DNA from: Gemmatimonadota bacterium
Lineage (GTDB): Bacteria > ARS69
NCBI GenBank assembly: GCA_020431545.1
Contig: JAGQIB010000024.1
Coordinates: 1 to 16,959 of the forward strand
Direction of reading: 5' to 3'
Length of the DNA: 16,959 nucleotides
Shown here: positions 1 to 7,080 of the stretch, in pieces
Layout of the letters: each line of letters begins with the position of its first letter
How positions within the stretch are numbered: the stretch's first letter is position 1
Program-made: the position numbers and the translations under genes
Notes under the pieces: model-generated
The model's database searches: none
Seen by the model: the letters and a program-made list of their open reading frames with translations, nothing else
Told to the model about the DNA's origin: nothing

Positions 1-1
1 C

Positions 2-2257
2 AAGCCGAGCAACGTGCTCGTCACCGGCGACGCGACGGTGAAGCTGCTCGACTTCGGAATCGCCAAGGTCTTCGATCCGGAGGAATCCGGCGACGGCGAC
101 TCCGAGGCCCCCGCCCCCGACGTCACCGTGACGGCGGAACGCTACTTCACGCCGGCCTACGCCGCGCCCGAGCAGGTCCTCGGCGAGCCGACGTCCACCG
201 CGACCGACGTGTTCGCGCTCGGCGTGCTCCTCTACGAGATCCTGACGGGCCGCAACCCGCACGGCGAGACCACGCGCAGCGGGGAACTGGCGCGCGCGGT
301 CGTGGAGACGGACCCGCCTTCCCCGAGCACCGTGGTCGGCGACGTCGCGGCCGCGGCCCGCGCGACGACGATCTCCGATCTGCGCCAGAAGCTGCGCGGG
401 GACCTCGACAACATTCTCCAGAAGTCGCTCCGGAAGGCACCCGAGGAGCGCTACTCCTCCGTGGAGGACCTGCGCCTGGACCTGGAGAGATTCCGCCGGC
501 AGCTCCCCGTGTCCGTGCGCCGGGCGACGCTTCCGTACCGCTTCGCGAAGTACGCGAGACGTCATCGCGTGGCGGCGACGGCGCTGGTCGCGCTCGCGCT
601 GGCGGTCGTGGCGGGCATGGTCGGCGTCGCCTGGCAGGCGAACGTCGCCGCGCGGGAACGGGATCGTGCGCGCGCCGAGGCGGGTCGCGCGGAGGCGGTG
701 AAGGACTACCTGCTCGAGGTGTTCACGGCGGCGGACCCCACGCAGGAGCCCGGCGGCGCCGACGTGACGGCGCGCGAGCTCGCGGAACGAGGCGCGAGCC
801 GCCTGGACGAGCGTCTGACCCAGGCGCCCGAGCTGCGGGCGGACCTGGAGGGCCTGCTCGGGCAGGTGTTCCTGCGCGTGGCCGAGTACGAACGGGCGGA
901 CTCGCTACTCGCTTCCGCGGGCGCGCAGTTCCGGCGATCCGGCCGATCGCGCGACGCCGTGCAGGCGCTGCTGAACCGCGCCGACGTCGCGCACTGGCAG
1001 GCCCGGGCGGCGGACGCCGAGGCGCTCTGCCGGGAATCGCTCGCGCTCGCCGAGGCGGAGCTCCCGGCCGACGACGTCCTGCGCCGCACCGCGCGCTCGT
1101 CTCTCGCGACCGCCCTGATCGATCAGGGTCACTACGAAGATGCGGCGCGCGAGTACGACGTCGCGTTGCGGGCGGCGCAGGCCGCGCACGATGAACCCGA
1201 CGCCGAGGTGGCGCAGCTGTGGATGGAGGTCGGCGTGGTGCGGCGCGCGCTCGGTGACTATCCCGGAGCGGCGGAAGCGGCCGAGGAGGCGTTGCGAATC
1301 GCGCGGCAGGCGGAGCCCGGCGGCGGTCTGAAGACGGCGCGGATCCTCGGCAGTCTCGCCGACATCCTCGACGAGGTCGACCGCCCGGACGAAGCGGCGC
1401 AGGCCGGTCGCGAGGCGGTCGAGATGTATCGCCGGATGTTCGGAGACCGCGGCCACCCCGAGCTCGCGATGACGCTCGTGAACCTCGCCGGCGCGGTTCG
1501 CGCGCAGGGAGATCTGGAGGAGGCGATCGAGCTCGGGCGCGAGGGCGTCGACGAGTTCACGAAGGCCCTCGGGGCCGAGCACCCGCACGTCGCGCAGTCC
1601 TGGAACAACCTGGCGGTCACGCTCAATCGCGCCGGCCACAAGGAGGAGGCGCTGGAAGCCTACTCCTCGGCGGTCCGCCTCGGTCGCGCGGCGCTCGGTC
1701 GCGGCCATCCCCGTCTCGCGCCGTGGCTCGCGAACTACGCGAACGCGCTCGTGAATCGGGGCGACTACGCCGGAGCGGAGCAGATCTACGACGAGGCCAT
1801 GGAGATCGTGCGCGGACCGGACTCGGAGCCCGTCGCGAACACGTACGTGATGCTCGGGCTCGCGAACGTCTACCGGAAGACGAATCGCGCCGAGGCGAGC
1901 GAACGTCTCACGCGCGAGGCGTGGCAGATCCGGAAGGACACCGTGGGAAGCGGCCATTCCGCGGAGCTGCACGCTCGTATCACGCTGGGCTCGTTGCTCT
2001 CCGAGTCCGGGAAGTTCGAGGAAGCGCGCGAGCTGCTGGACTCGAGTATCGTCGATGCCCGGGCCGGCGGCGGCCCGACGCAGGGGCGTCTCGTGCAGGC
2101 ACTGGACGAGCGCGCCATCCTCGCGCGCCAGGCCGGGGAGTCGACGGACAGCCTGGCGTCGTTCCTGCGCGAGCTTCTCGCGGCGCGACGGGAAGCGAAC
2201 CCGGACGATCCACGGGTCGCGAAGCTGGAGGAGGAGCTCGCGCGCCTCGGGAGCTAG
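2..2257 (+). CDS. Transmembrane Ser/Thr protein kinase with TPR repeats, 3' part
   Basis: Only the 3' part is present; the frame is open at the left edge and begins with K-P-S-N, the end of the HRDLKPxN catalytic loop, so the kinase N-lobe lies outside. Visible kinase motifs are the metal-binding DFG (LLDFGIAKVF), the APE-type motif (AAPEQ) and the F-helix segment TDVFALGVLLYEILTG. After about residue 165 comes a basic stretch and one membrane helix (about 189-211, V-A-A-T-A-L-V...), then some 500 residues of helical TPR-like repeats with recurrent pairs such as AxxLxxxGxxxEA and HPxxAxxxxNLA. Known for this Hanks-type (PknB-like) architecture: a cytoplasmic kinase phosphorylating Ser/Thr on partner proteins, with the C-terminal TPRs on the other side of the membrane as sensor or scaffold. 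The substrate is unknown. The stop overlaps the stop of the convergent histidine kinase. Confidence 0.95.
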   Translation, partial: KPSNVLVTGDATVKLLDFGIAKVFDPEESGDGDSEAPAPDVTVTAERYFTPAYAAPEQVLGEPTSTATDVFALGVLLYEILTGRNPHGETTRSGELARAVVETDPPSPSTVVGDVAAAARATTISDLRQKLRGDLDNILQKSLRKAPEERYSSVEDLRLDLERFRRQLPVSVRRATLPYRFAKYARRHRVAATALVALALAVVAGMVGVAWQANVAARERDRARAEAGRAEAVKDYLLEVFTAADPTQEPGGADVTARELAERGASRLDERLTQAPELRADLEGLLGQVFLRVAEYERADSLLASAGAQFRRSGRSRDAVQALLNRADVAHWQARAADAEALCRESLALAEAELPADDVLRRTARSSLATALIDQGHYEDAAREYDVALRAAQAAHDEPDAEVAQLWMEVGVVRRALGDYPGAAEAAEEALRIARQAEPGGGLKTARILGSLADILDEVDRPDEAAQAGREAVEMYRRMFGDRGHPELAMTLVNLAGAVRAQGDLEEAIELGREGVDEFTKALGAEHPHVAQSWNNLAVTLNRAGHKEEALEAYSSAVRLGRAALGRGHPRLAPWLANYANALVNRGDYAGAEQIYDEAMEIVRGPDSEPVANTYVMLGLANVYRKTNRAEASERLTREAWQIRKDTVGSGHSAELHARITLGSLLSESGKFEEARELLDSSIVDARAGGGPTQGRLVQALDERAILARQAGESTDSLASFLRELLAARREANPDDPRVAKLEEELARLGS

Positions 2258-3978
2258 CGCCCGAACGACGGGCCGGGCGACGGGCCGGGCGACGGGATCG
2301 GCGCGCTCGGTTCATCCACTCGCTCCAGCGGCAGCAGGATCGTGAACGTCGAGCCGCGGCCCACCGTGCTCTCCACCCGAAGATCTCCGTGGGCTCTCCG
2401 CACGATGCCGAGCGCCGACGCGAGACCGAGCCCCGTCCCTCGATCCTCCGGCTTGGTCGTGAAGAACGGCTCGAAGATCCGCTCCAGGTGCTCGGGTGGG
2501 ATGCCGTGACCGTCGTCCTCCACGCGGATCCGGACATGGGGCCCGGGCTGGAGCGTCGATGCCGGCGCGAGGGAATCGCGGGAGATGTCCCGCACCTCCG
2601 CCGTGAGCCGGATCGTGCCCTCGCCCTCGATCGCGTCGCGGGCGTTGATCACGAGGTTGAGCAACGCCTGCTCGAGCTGTCCGCGATCGACGCGCACGTG
2701 GGCTTCCGGATCGGCGGTGCGCTCGAGCCGGACACCCCCTCGCAGGAGCGAGCGAGCGGCCCGCTCGACGCTCTCGAGCAGCGTCGCCACCCGCACGGAG
2801 GACTCCTCGACGCTCTGGCGTCGCCCGACCGTGAGCAGCTCGCGCGTGCGGTTCGTGGATCGCTCCACCGCGGATCGGATCGTGTTCAGGATGTCGGCGT
2901 CGGCCACGGTCCGGGGATCGCGCGTCAGCTGCTCGAGGTAGCCGGAGATCACGAAGAGGTCGTTGTTGAAGTCGTGCGCGACCCCGCCGGCGAGTCGCGC
3001 GACGAGTTCCATGCGGCCGAGCGCCGCCACCTGTTCCTGGAGTTCCAGCCGCTCCCGCTCCGCGCGTCGCCGGTCGGAGACCAGCGCGTAGAGAAGGACG
3101 CAGGACAGCGTGACCACCAGCAGGAACGACTGGATGGCGATCACGTCGGCCTGGGTGGTCGCGCCCTGCGAGAGGATGAACGGGCCCCGGCCCTGGAGCG
3201 TGAACCCCACGGCCTGGATCGCCACGAGCACGGCGGCGAGCGAACCGAGGCGCGGCCCGGATCGAAGGGAGATCCAGAGCAGGATCGGGTACACGAGATA
3301 GGGAAAGTCGAGGATCGAGCGGGCCGGTACGGGCGCCCCGCCGAACACGCGCATCCCGAGAAGAACCAGCAAGAGGGTCGCGGCCAGGCTCTCGGTCGTG
3401 CGGGACGAACGCGGCGCAGACTTCGGGTCGGGTCGCCCGAACCACGCGAGTACGAGCGGCGTCAGCAGGAGGACGCCGAGCGCATCGGCGAAGAACCAGA
3501 CTTGCCAGGCCGAAAGAAACGCGACGTCGGCCTGAATGCGAACGAAAGACGACGTCCCGAGAAGCGCCGCGAGTGCAGGCGCCACGACCACGCCGCCGGC
3601 GAGCCAGGCGAGCTGTCCCCGGAACTGCGAGAGATCGACGCGCGCCCCCGCGAATCGACGGATGATCGTCGCTCCGAGCAGGGCTTCGAGCTGGACCGAG
3701 AGGTCCGTGAACGTGACCGGCCCCAGGTGGCGCATCATCGCGTCGGCGACCGCATCGAGGCCGGCGGAAGCCGCGGCGATCGGAATCCACCAACGAGCCC
3801 GCGTCAGGAGAAGCGCGGCCAGCAGGATCCCGCTCGCCGGCCAGAACGCCGACACGCTGTCGGGCGTGAGGTAAAAGCGATACCCGAGGACGGCCCCGAC
3901 CAGATACAGCGGAGCGATCCACGCGAGATAGCTCCGCGCGAACGGACGCACTCGATCAGGGGATTCCCTTCGGTTCAC
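2254..3978 (-). CDS. MASE1-type membrane sensor histidine kinase
   Basis: A 574-residue sensor kinase. The first 300 residues hold about ten hydrophobic helices with the pattern of the MASE1 sensory domain (motif SAFWPASGILLAALLL near residue 45). A short coiled linker (RRRAERERLELQEQV) leads to the HisKA dimerisation domain with the phosphoacceptor His335 in GGVAHDFNN. The HATPase domain follows: N-box (LLNLVINARDA, about 436-447), G1 box (DDGHGIP, about 487), FEPFFTTK, and G2 box (GTGLGLASALGIV). The H-box resembles NtrB/PAS-type kinases. I chose the GTG at 3978 because GGAGG lies 5 nt upstream; the much longer open frame beyond it runs antisense through the divergent lipoprotein gene. No receiver domain or response regulator is adjacent, so it is an orphan here. 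The tail is Pro/Gly/Ser rich (PSPGPSPGPS), encoded by a tandem 12-bp repeat. Signal and output are unknown. Confidence 0.93.
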   Translation of the reverse strand: MNRRESPDRVRPFARSYLAWIAPLYLVGAVLGYRFYLTPDSVSAFWPASGILLAALLLTRARWWIPIAAASAGLDAVADAMMRHLGPVTFTDLSVQLEALLGATIIRRFAGARVDLSQFRGQLAWLAGGVVVAPALAALLGTSSFVRIQADVAFLSAWQVWFFADALGVLLLTPLVLAWFGRPDPKSAPRSSRTTESLAATLLLVLLGMRVFGGAPVPARSILDFPYLVYPILLWISLRSGPRLGSLAAVLVAIQAVGFTLQGRGPFILSQGATTQADVIAIQSFLLVVTLSCVLLYALVSDRRRAERERLELQEQVAALGRMELVARLAGGVAHDFNNDLFVISGYLEQLTRDPRTVADADILNTIRSAVERSTNRTRELLTVGRRQSVEESSVRVATLLESVERAARSLLRGGVRLERTADPEAHVRVDRGQLEQALLNLVINARDAIEGEGTIRLTAEVRDISRDSLAPASTLQPGPHVRIRVEDDGHGIPPEHLERIFEPFFTTKPEDRGTGLGLASALGIVRRAHGDLRVESTVGRGSTFTILLPLERVDEPSAPIPSPGPSPGPSFGR

Positions 3979-4015
3979 GACACCCTCCGGATCGCGCAAC
4001 CGAGCCAGTCCGCGG

Positions 4016-4045
4016 ACTCTAGACCGTCGCCGGGCCCCGGGCCAA
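4016..4045 (-). promoter_or_regulatory. Candidate promoter for the MASE1 histidine kinase
   Basis: Read on the minus strand, TTGGCC (4045-4040) and TAGAGT (4021-4016) are separated by 18 nt, about 38 nt upstream of the GTG start at 3978. The match is to the general sigma70-type consensus only, in a very GC-rich background, so it is tentative. Confidence 0.3.
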
Positions 4046-4106
4046 CCCCCGTCCGCGGGAGGTGCCCCCCCCGCCTCTCGTCGAGCGGCTCGTCGATCTG
4101 GTAACC

Positions 4107-4135
4107 TTGTCCGATACCGCCCCCGCCTGACGATT
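4107..4135 (+). promoter_or_regulatory. Candidate promoter for the selenoprotein-like lipoprotein
   Basis: TTGTCC (4107-4112), a 17-nt spacer, then ACGATT (4130-4135). The GATT ending and the 17-nt spacing match the candidate promoters upstream of aconitase and of the gene at 16390. The implied leader would be about 75 nt. The -10 hexamer coincides with the left half of a perfect 16-bp palindrome. Confidence 0.3.
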
Positions 4136-4145
4136 CCGGAATCGT
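4130..4145. promoter_or_regulatory. 16-bp perfect palindrome, candidate operator
   Basis: ACGATTCCGGAATCGT is a perfect inverted repeat without spacer. It lies in the 240-bp divergent region between the histidine kinase and the selenoprotein-like gene and overlaps the candidate -10 of the latter. A dimeric repressor site is a natural reading, but no regulator is identified in the window. Confidence 0.35.
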
Positions 4146-4218
4146 GGGCCCGGCAGGGTCGCCGGGTCTCCGCGCGGAAGTCGTGGGCGAATCCGTCCCC
4201 TCGCTCTCGGGAGTTCGC

Positions 4219-4803
4219 ATGTTCCGCCGCCCGCCATCCCGCGCGACCGGTCCCCTCGCGGCCGTCGCCCTGCTCGCGTTCCTGCTGCCGCTGGGGTGCG
4301 GCAAGGACGGCACCACGACTCCGGATCCCGCGAATCCCGTGCCGGACTTCTCGATCGCGGACGTGAACCCGAACTCGGCCACGAACGGCGAGATGGTGTC
4401 CCCGCGCGACTACGTCGGCGGTGTGTCCGCCTGGTACTTCGGACACGCCACCTGAGGCTACTGCAGTAGCCAGTTTGGCTACCTGGATGAGATTCAGGAC
4501 GAGCTCGAGGCCGAAGGCCTTCCCGTGACGCTGCAGATCGCCGGCATCAATCCCGCCGGCCTCGAGTCCGGGAACTCGTCGATCACGGCCGGCCGCGACC
4601 TGCCGTGGCTGCAGGAGACCGCGACCGACGACGTCTGGGGCGACTGGGCCGTGACCTATCGCGACGTCGTGATCCTGAACGAGGCGAACGAAAGGATCGA
4701 GGCGTACAACCTCACCGTGCACGACCTCGCGATCCCGACGAACAAGGAAACCCTGAAGGCGAAGCTGCGCGAGGCCGCCGGCGGATCGCTCACCGCCGAG
4801 TAG
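4219..4803 (+). CDS. Selenoprotein P-like lipoprotein with in-frame UGA (Sec79), thioredoxin-like
   Basis: Read through TGA at 4453-4455, this frame gives 194 residues. The ATG at 4219 has GGGAG 5 nt upstream. A lipoprotein signal peptide (hydrophobic 12-25, ending LPLGC with Cys27) puts it on the outside of a membrane. The interrupted motif is GHAT-U-G-Y-C (Sec79, Cys82), a UxxC redox pair in place of a thioredoxin CxxC. Upstream is a beta-strand-like GGVSAWYFG; downstream are LDEIQDELEAEG, LPW(L)Q, DDVW at 137-140 and a strand-like RDVVILNEANERIEAYNL. The order UxxC - LxxLxxxLxxEG - hydrophobic strand - (I/L)PxxQ...TDVW - DxxIxxxxxRxxYxL matches the N-terminal domain of animal selenoprotein P. 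Neither half alone makes a fold, yet the codon style continues unbroken across the TGA. A SECIS-like hairpin follows. Likely role (inference): extracytoplasmic selenol-based thiol/peroxide redox. Alternative: a nonsense-mutated Cys homolog. It ends 1 nt before the stop of the convergent GNAT gene. Confidence 0.82.
4453..4455 (+). other. Predicted selenocysteine codon (UGA)
   Basis: In-frame TGA giving residue 79 of the lipoprotein, three residues before Cys82 (motif U-G-Y-C). Thioredoxin-fold selenoproteins carry Sec in exactly this place. The same frame stays open for 115 further sense codons, to TAG at 4801-4803. Confidence 0.8.
4464..4485 (+). promoter_or_regulatory. Bacterial SECIS-like hairpin
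   Basis: CAGTAGCC (4464-4471) pairs with GGCTAC-C-TG (4477-4485) with one bulged C at 4483: six uninterrupted pairs below the loop plus two beyond the bulge. The 5-nt loop AGTTT (4472-4476) has G in its second position. The loop starts 16 nt after the UGA. Known bacterial SECIS elements lie within the coding sequence just downstream of UGA, with a G among the first loop bases, so the geometry agrees. A competing hairpin, GGCTAC-TGCA-GTAGCC (4456-4471, a perfect 16-bp palindrome), uses the same central strand. Confidence 0.65.
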
Positions 4804-4804
4804 C

Positions 4805-5329
4805 TCAGAGCCGGAGTGCGAGGAAGAGCTCGTCGTGCCGGACGCCGTCGATCTCGGTGGCGTCCGGCTCGCGTCCCCACACCACGAAGTCGAGGCTCTC
4901 GTACAGCGCCCGCGCGGCCGGCGCGTTCGCGCTCACCCCGAGGTCCACCCAGTCGACGCCGGGCCACGTGCGCGCGTGCGCGACGGCGGCCGCGACGACG
5001 GCGCGACCGAATCCGCGTCGGCGGTAGGCCGGATCGGCGAACACGCCCCAGACCCCGGCGCGGTGGGCGAACTTCGGCGACGTTTCCCGGCGAATCGACG
5101 CGACGGCGGCGAGTTCGCGGGCTCCGCCGTCCGGGGCGGTGTCCCCTTCCACGGCGAAGATCGCGTGGGCGGGTGACGTCAGCACTTCCGCGAGCTGCGC
5201 CGGGTCGAGCGCGCGATCGTCCTCCGGCGACGCCGCGAAAGCCCACGGCGCGTCGACGAGCATACGGCGGCGGATCCGCGTGTAGCGATCGGCGTCGGCA
5301 GGCTGGAGGCGGAGTACGGAGATCGTCAC
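4805..5329 (-). CDS. GNAT family N-acetyltransferase
   Basis: A 174-residue single-domain GNAT protein transferring an acetyl group from acetyl-CoA to an amine. It shows the N-terminal LRPADADRYxxIRRRML-like helix, beta-strand 4 (GVWGVFADP), and the acetyl-CoA pyrophosphate loop R-R-R-G-F-G-R (about 103-109, the Q/RxxGxG/A motif A). The C-terminal ANAPAARALYESLDF block is typical of motif B, with Tyr143 as the usual general acid. The start is a GTG at 5329 without a clear ribosome binding site. It follows the exported protein gene by 44 nt on the same strand and converges with the selenoprotein-like gene with a 1-nt gap. The substrate cannot be told. Confidence 0.9.
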   Translation of the reverse strand: MTISVLRLQPADADRYTRIRRRMLVDAPWAFAASPEDDRALDPAQLAEVLTSPAHAIFAVEGDTAPDGGARELAAVASIRRETSPKFAHRAGVWGVFADPAYRRRGFGRAVVAAAVAHARTWPGVDWVDLGVSANAPAARALYESLDFVVWGREPDATEIDGVRHDELFLALRL

Positions 5330-5373
5330 GGGAGTTCGCGACTACCGCCCGGCGGACCGGACGTTGCGATGGC

Positions 5374-6111
5374 TCACCTCGTGACCTCCGGCCTCGCCGC
5401 TCGATACCATCCCTTGAGATCGGAGAAGGAGATCGACTCCACCGAGACAGTACTTCCGAACGAGGTCAGGTCGACGTAGGCGGTCGCCCCGAGATTGTCA
5501 CGCACCACCCCGACACCGGCGGCCTCCCAGCGATACGGGTAGAAGGTCCCGCGCCCCGGGGCGATTTGCTCTCCCGTGAGTGTCGTCGGTCGCGGAGATG
5601 CGAGGACCTCGTACTCGATCCGATGCGCCGGGAACTTGCCGGCCGGGACCTCGAGAAGATCCGCGTTCGTGACCCGAAACTCGATCAAGAAAGAAAAGCC
5701 GGCCGGGATCTTGCCCTCGAGGTCTTCGTAGACGTCCGTGGAAGCGGTCCATGTCTTCCCCGCGAACAGCGGTGGATCGACCCACAGGATCGGCGGGTCG
5801 TACGTCAGTGTGAGCGGCACCCCGGACCAGTTCGTGAAGCCGCGCAGATACACGCGCGACCCGTCGTCCGACCAGTAGTTCTCCCAGGCATCCGGGTCGG
5901 CGCCCGTCTGGACGTGATCGAGGCGGACGATCTCCTCGCCGTGCACGAGGATCGGTGTCAGGACCGTGACGGACCGCTGCGTGCCGAATCCCTCATAGTG
6001 CCAGAACCAGCTCTCATCTCCGGGGAGATAGGGCGACGCAGCCCTCGAGGCGGGAACGAGCGACAGGGCGATCCCCACTGCGATCATCGATGTGAGTGGC
6101 ATCCGGAGCAT
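5374..6111 (-). CDS. Exported protein of unknown function
   Basis: A 245-residue protein not recognised as a named family. The ATG at 6111 is chosen because GGAGGAGG ends 6 nt upstream and it places a clean signal peptide at the N-terminus (hydrophobic M9-L18, cleavage after S-R-A near residue 24). The mature part starts ASPYLPGDESWFWHYEG and is rich in beta-strand-like segments with many Trp, Tyr and Gly (VRLDHVQTGADPDAWENYW, LYFAGKTW-like segment), ending ISFSDLKGWYRA. This general layout is common in small secreted or periplasmic beta-rich proteins of the same bacterial groups, where such proteins often report 'hypothetical'. It sits between the P-loop protein (71 nt upstream) and the GNAT gene (44 nt downstream), all on the minus strand. 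Confidence 0.82.
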   Translation of the reverse strand: MLRMPLTSMIAVGIALSLVPASRAASPYLPGDESWFWHYEGFGTQRSVTVLTPILVHGEEIVRLDHVQTGADPDAWENYWSDDGSRVYLRGFTNWSGVPLTLTYDPPILWVDPPLFAGKTWTASTDVYEDLEGKIPAGFSFLIEFRVTNADLLEVPAGKFPAHRIEYEVLASPRPTTLTGEQIAPGRGTFYPYRWEAAGVGVVRDNLGATAYVDLTSFGSTVSVESISFSDLKGWYRAARPEVTR

Positions 6112-6182
6112 CTCGAACCTCCTCCGTGAATCGCGACGCAGGCGGATCGTCTCACATCGAAAGGGCACAACTCCAGAAGGGA

Positions 6183-6734
6183 TCATCCAGTTCCGCGTGC
6201 GGCGCCCGCGAGCGAAGCTCCCCCCAGCGCCCGTTCACTCCCCATCAGCGCCTCCAGCTCCCGCGGCGACGTCGCGGTGAGCACCCGCACGGACGGCGGC
6301 GCCGCGCGGAGGATCCTCTTCACCTCGGGGAGGACGTCGCGGTGGAAGTTCCAGACCCAGCGCAGGAACTCCCCGTCGATCTGCTCGCGGCATCCCGGCG
6401 CGAGGTCCGGCCGCGCGCGCCCGAACCAGCGGACCGTCCTTCGAATCACGCGCGTGCGACACACCCACGGGGAGAAGTCCAGGAAGACGGCGACGTCCGC
6501 TACCCGCAGTCGACGGGCGAGCGTGCGCACGTAGTTGCCGTCCATCACCCACGTCGGCTCGGCGAGCAAGGTCTCGAGATGAACGTCGAACTCCGTGTCC
6601 GGCGTGGGGCGCCAGCCGGCGTTCCAGTAGTGGCGATCGAGATGGACGACGGGAAGATGGAGACGGGCGCCGAGCTGGCGCGCGAGCGTGGACTTGCCGG
6701 CTCCGGAACAGCCGACCACGAGGATGCGACTCAC
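6183..6734 (-). CDS. Small P-loop nucleotide kinase-like protein (FlaR/adenylate kinase-like)
   Basis: A 183-residue P-loop protein. Walker A is G-C-S-G-A-G-K-S-T at residues 8-16, directly after the first beta-strand (RILVVG). It continues with LARQLGARLHLPVVHLDRHYWNAGW, the signature of the group named 'DNA topology modulation protein FlaR' or adenylate kinase-like, and with WVMDGNY and a Walker B-like strand AVFLDF. A run of Arg (RTRVIRRTVRWFGRARPD) corresponds to the lid region. The family is thought to be a nucleotide or small-molecule kinase; the FlaR name is historical and its true substrate is not established. The start is a GTG at 6734 with no strong ribosome binding site. It lies 28 nt downstream of the DUF1330 gene on the same strand, so co-transcription is likely. 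Confidence 0.88.
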   Translation of the reverse strand: MSRILVVGCSGAGKSTLARQLGARLHLPVVHLDRHYWNAGWRPTPDTEFDVHLETLLAEPTWVMDGNYVRTLARRLRVADVAVFLDFSPWVCRTRVIRRTVRWFGRARPDLAPGCREQIDGEFLRWVWNFHRDVLPEVKRILRAAPPSVRVLTATSPRELEALMGSERALGGASLAGAARGTG

Positions 6735-6762
6735 GTGTGCACGTAGCGGGCGCCGCGAATCA

Positions 6763-7050
6763 TCAGGCGCCCTGCACCACGATCATGCTCCCTTCCGAGG
6801 CGGCGAGACGGATCGCCTTCGCGGGCCGGTACTGCTCGGAGTCGTACCAGCGCTTCGCCTGCTCGACGCTGTCGAACTCCAGCACCACCACGCGATTCGG
6901 CTTCCAGTTGCCTTCCAGCACTTCGTGCGCGCCGCCGCGTACGAGGAACCGGCCGCCGAACGGCTCGAGCGCCGGACCCGACAGCTTCTTGTACTCCTCG
7001 TAGCGGGCGGGATCGGTGACGTTCACATCCAGGATGACGTAGGCGGACAC
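6763..7050 (-). CDS. DUF1330 domain protein
   Basis: A 95-residue protein covering the whole DUF1330 domain (a ferredoxin-like dimeric alpha/beta-barrel fold). It shows the start AYVILDVNVTDPARYEEYKK, the central GGRFLVRGG and the block VVLEFDSVEQAKRWYDSEQY followed by RPAKAIR. The GTG at 7050 has GGAGGAG 4 nt upstream. Members are small cytoplasmic proteins with no proven activity. It sits 30 nt after the MOSC gene and 28 nt before the P-loop gene. Confidence 0.93.
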   Translation of the reverse strand: MSAYVILDVNVTDPARYEEYKKLSGPALEPFGGRFLVRGGAHEVLEGNWKPNRVVVLEFDSVEQAKRWYDSEQYRPAKAIRLAASEGSMIVVQGA

Positions 7051-7080
7051 ATTCTCCTCCGGCTGGTTCTCGCTCGCTCC

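Noticed and set aside
1723..4104. 793-codon open frame on the plus strand
   Set aside because: Antisense to the histidine kinase and out of frame with the TPR kinase; Arg/Glu-rich low-complexity translation, no domains.
4144..4455. Short lipoprotein ending at TGA 4455, as an independent gene
   Set aside because: The coding pattern continues in the same frame after the TGA with a matching fold and a following UxxC Cys; the piece alone stops in the middle of a thioredoxin-like motif.
3979..4722. Long N-terminal extension of the histidine kinase on the minus strand
   Set aside because: It would cover the divergent promoter region and the selenoprotein-like gene antisense, has no ribosome binding site, and its residues (Arg/Gly rich) look non-coding. 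The GTG at 3978 has a good ribosome binding site.
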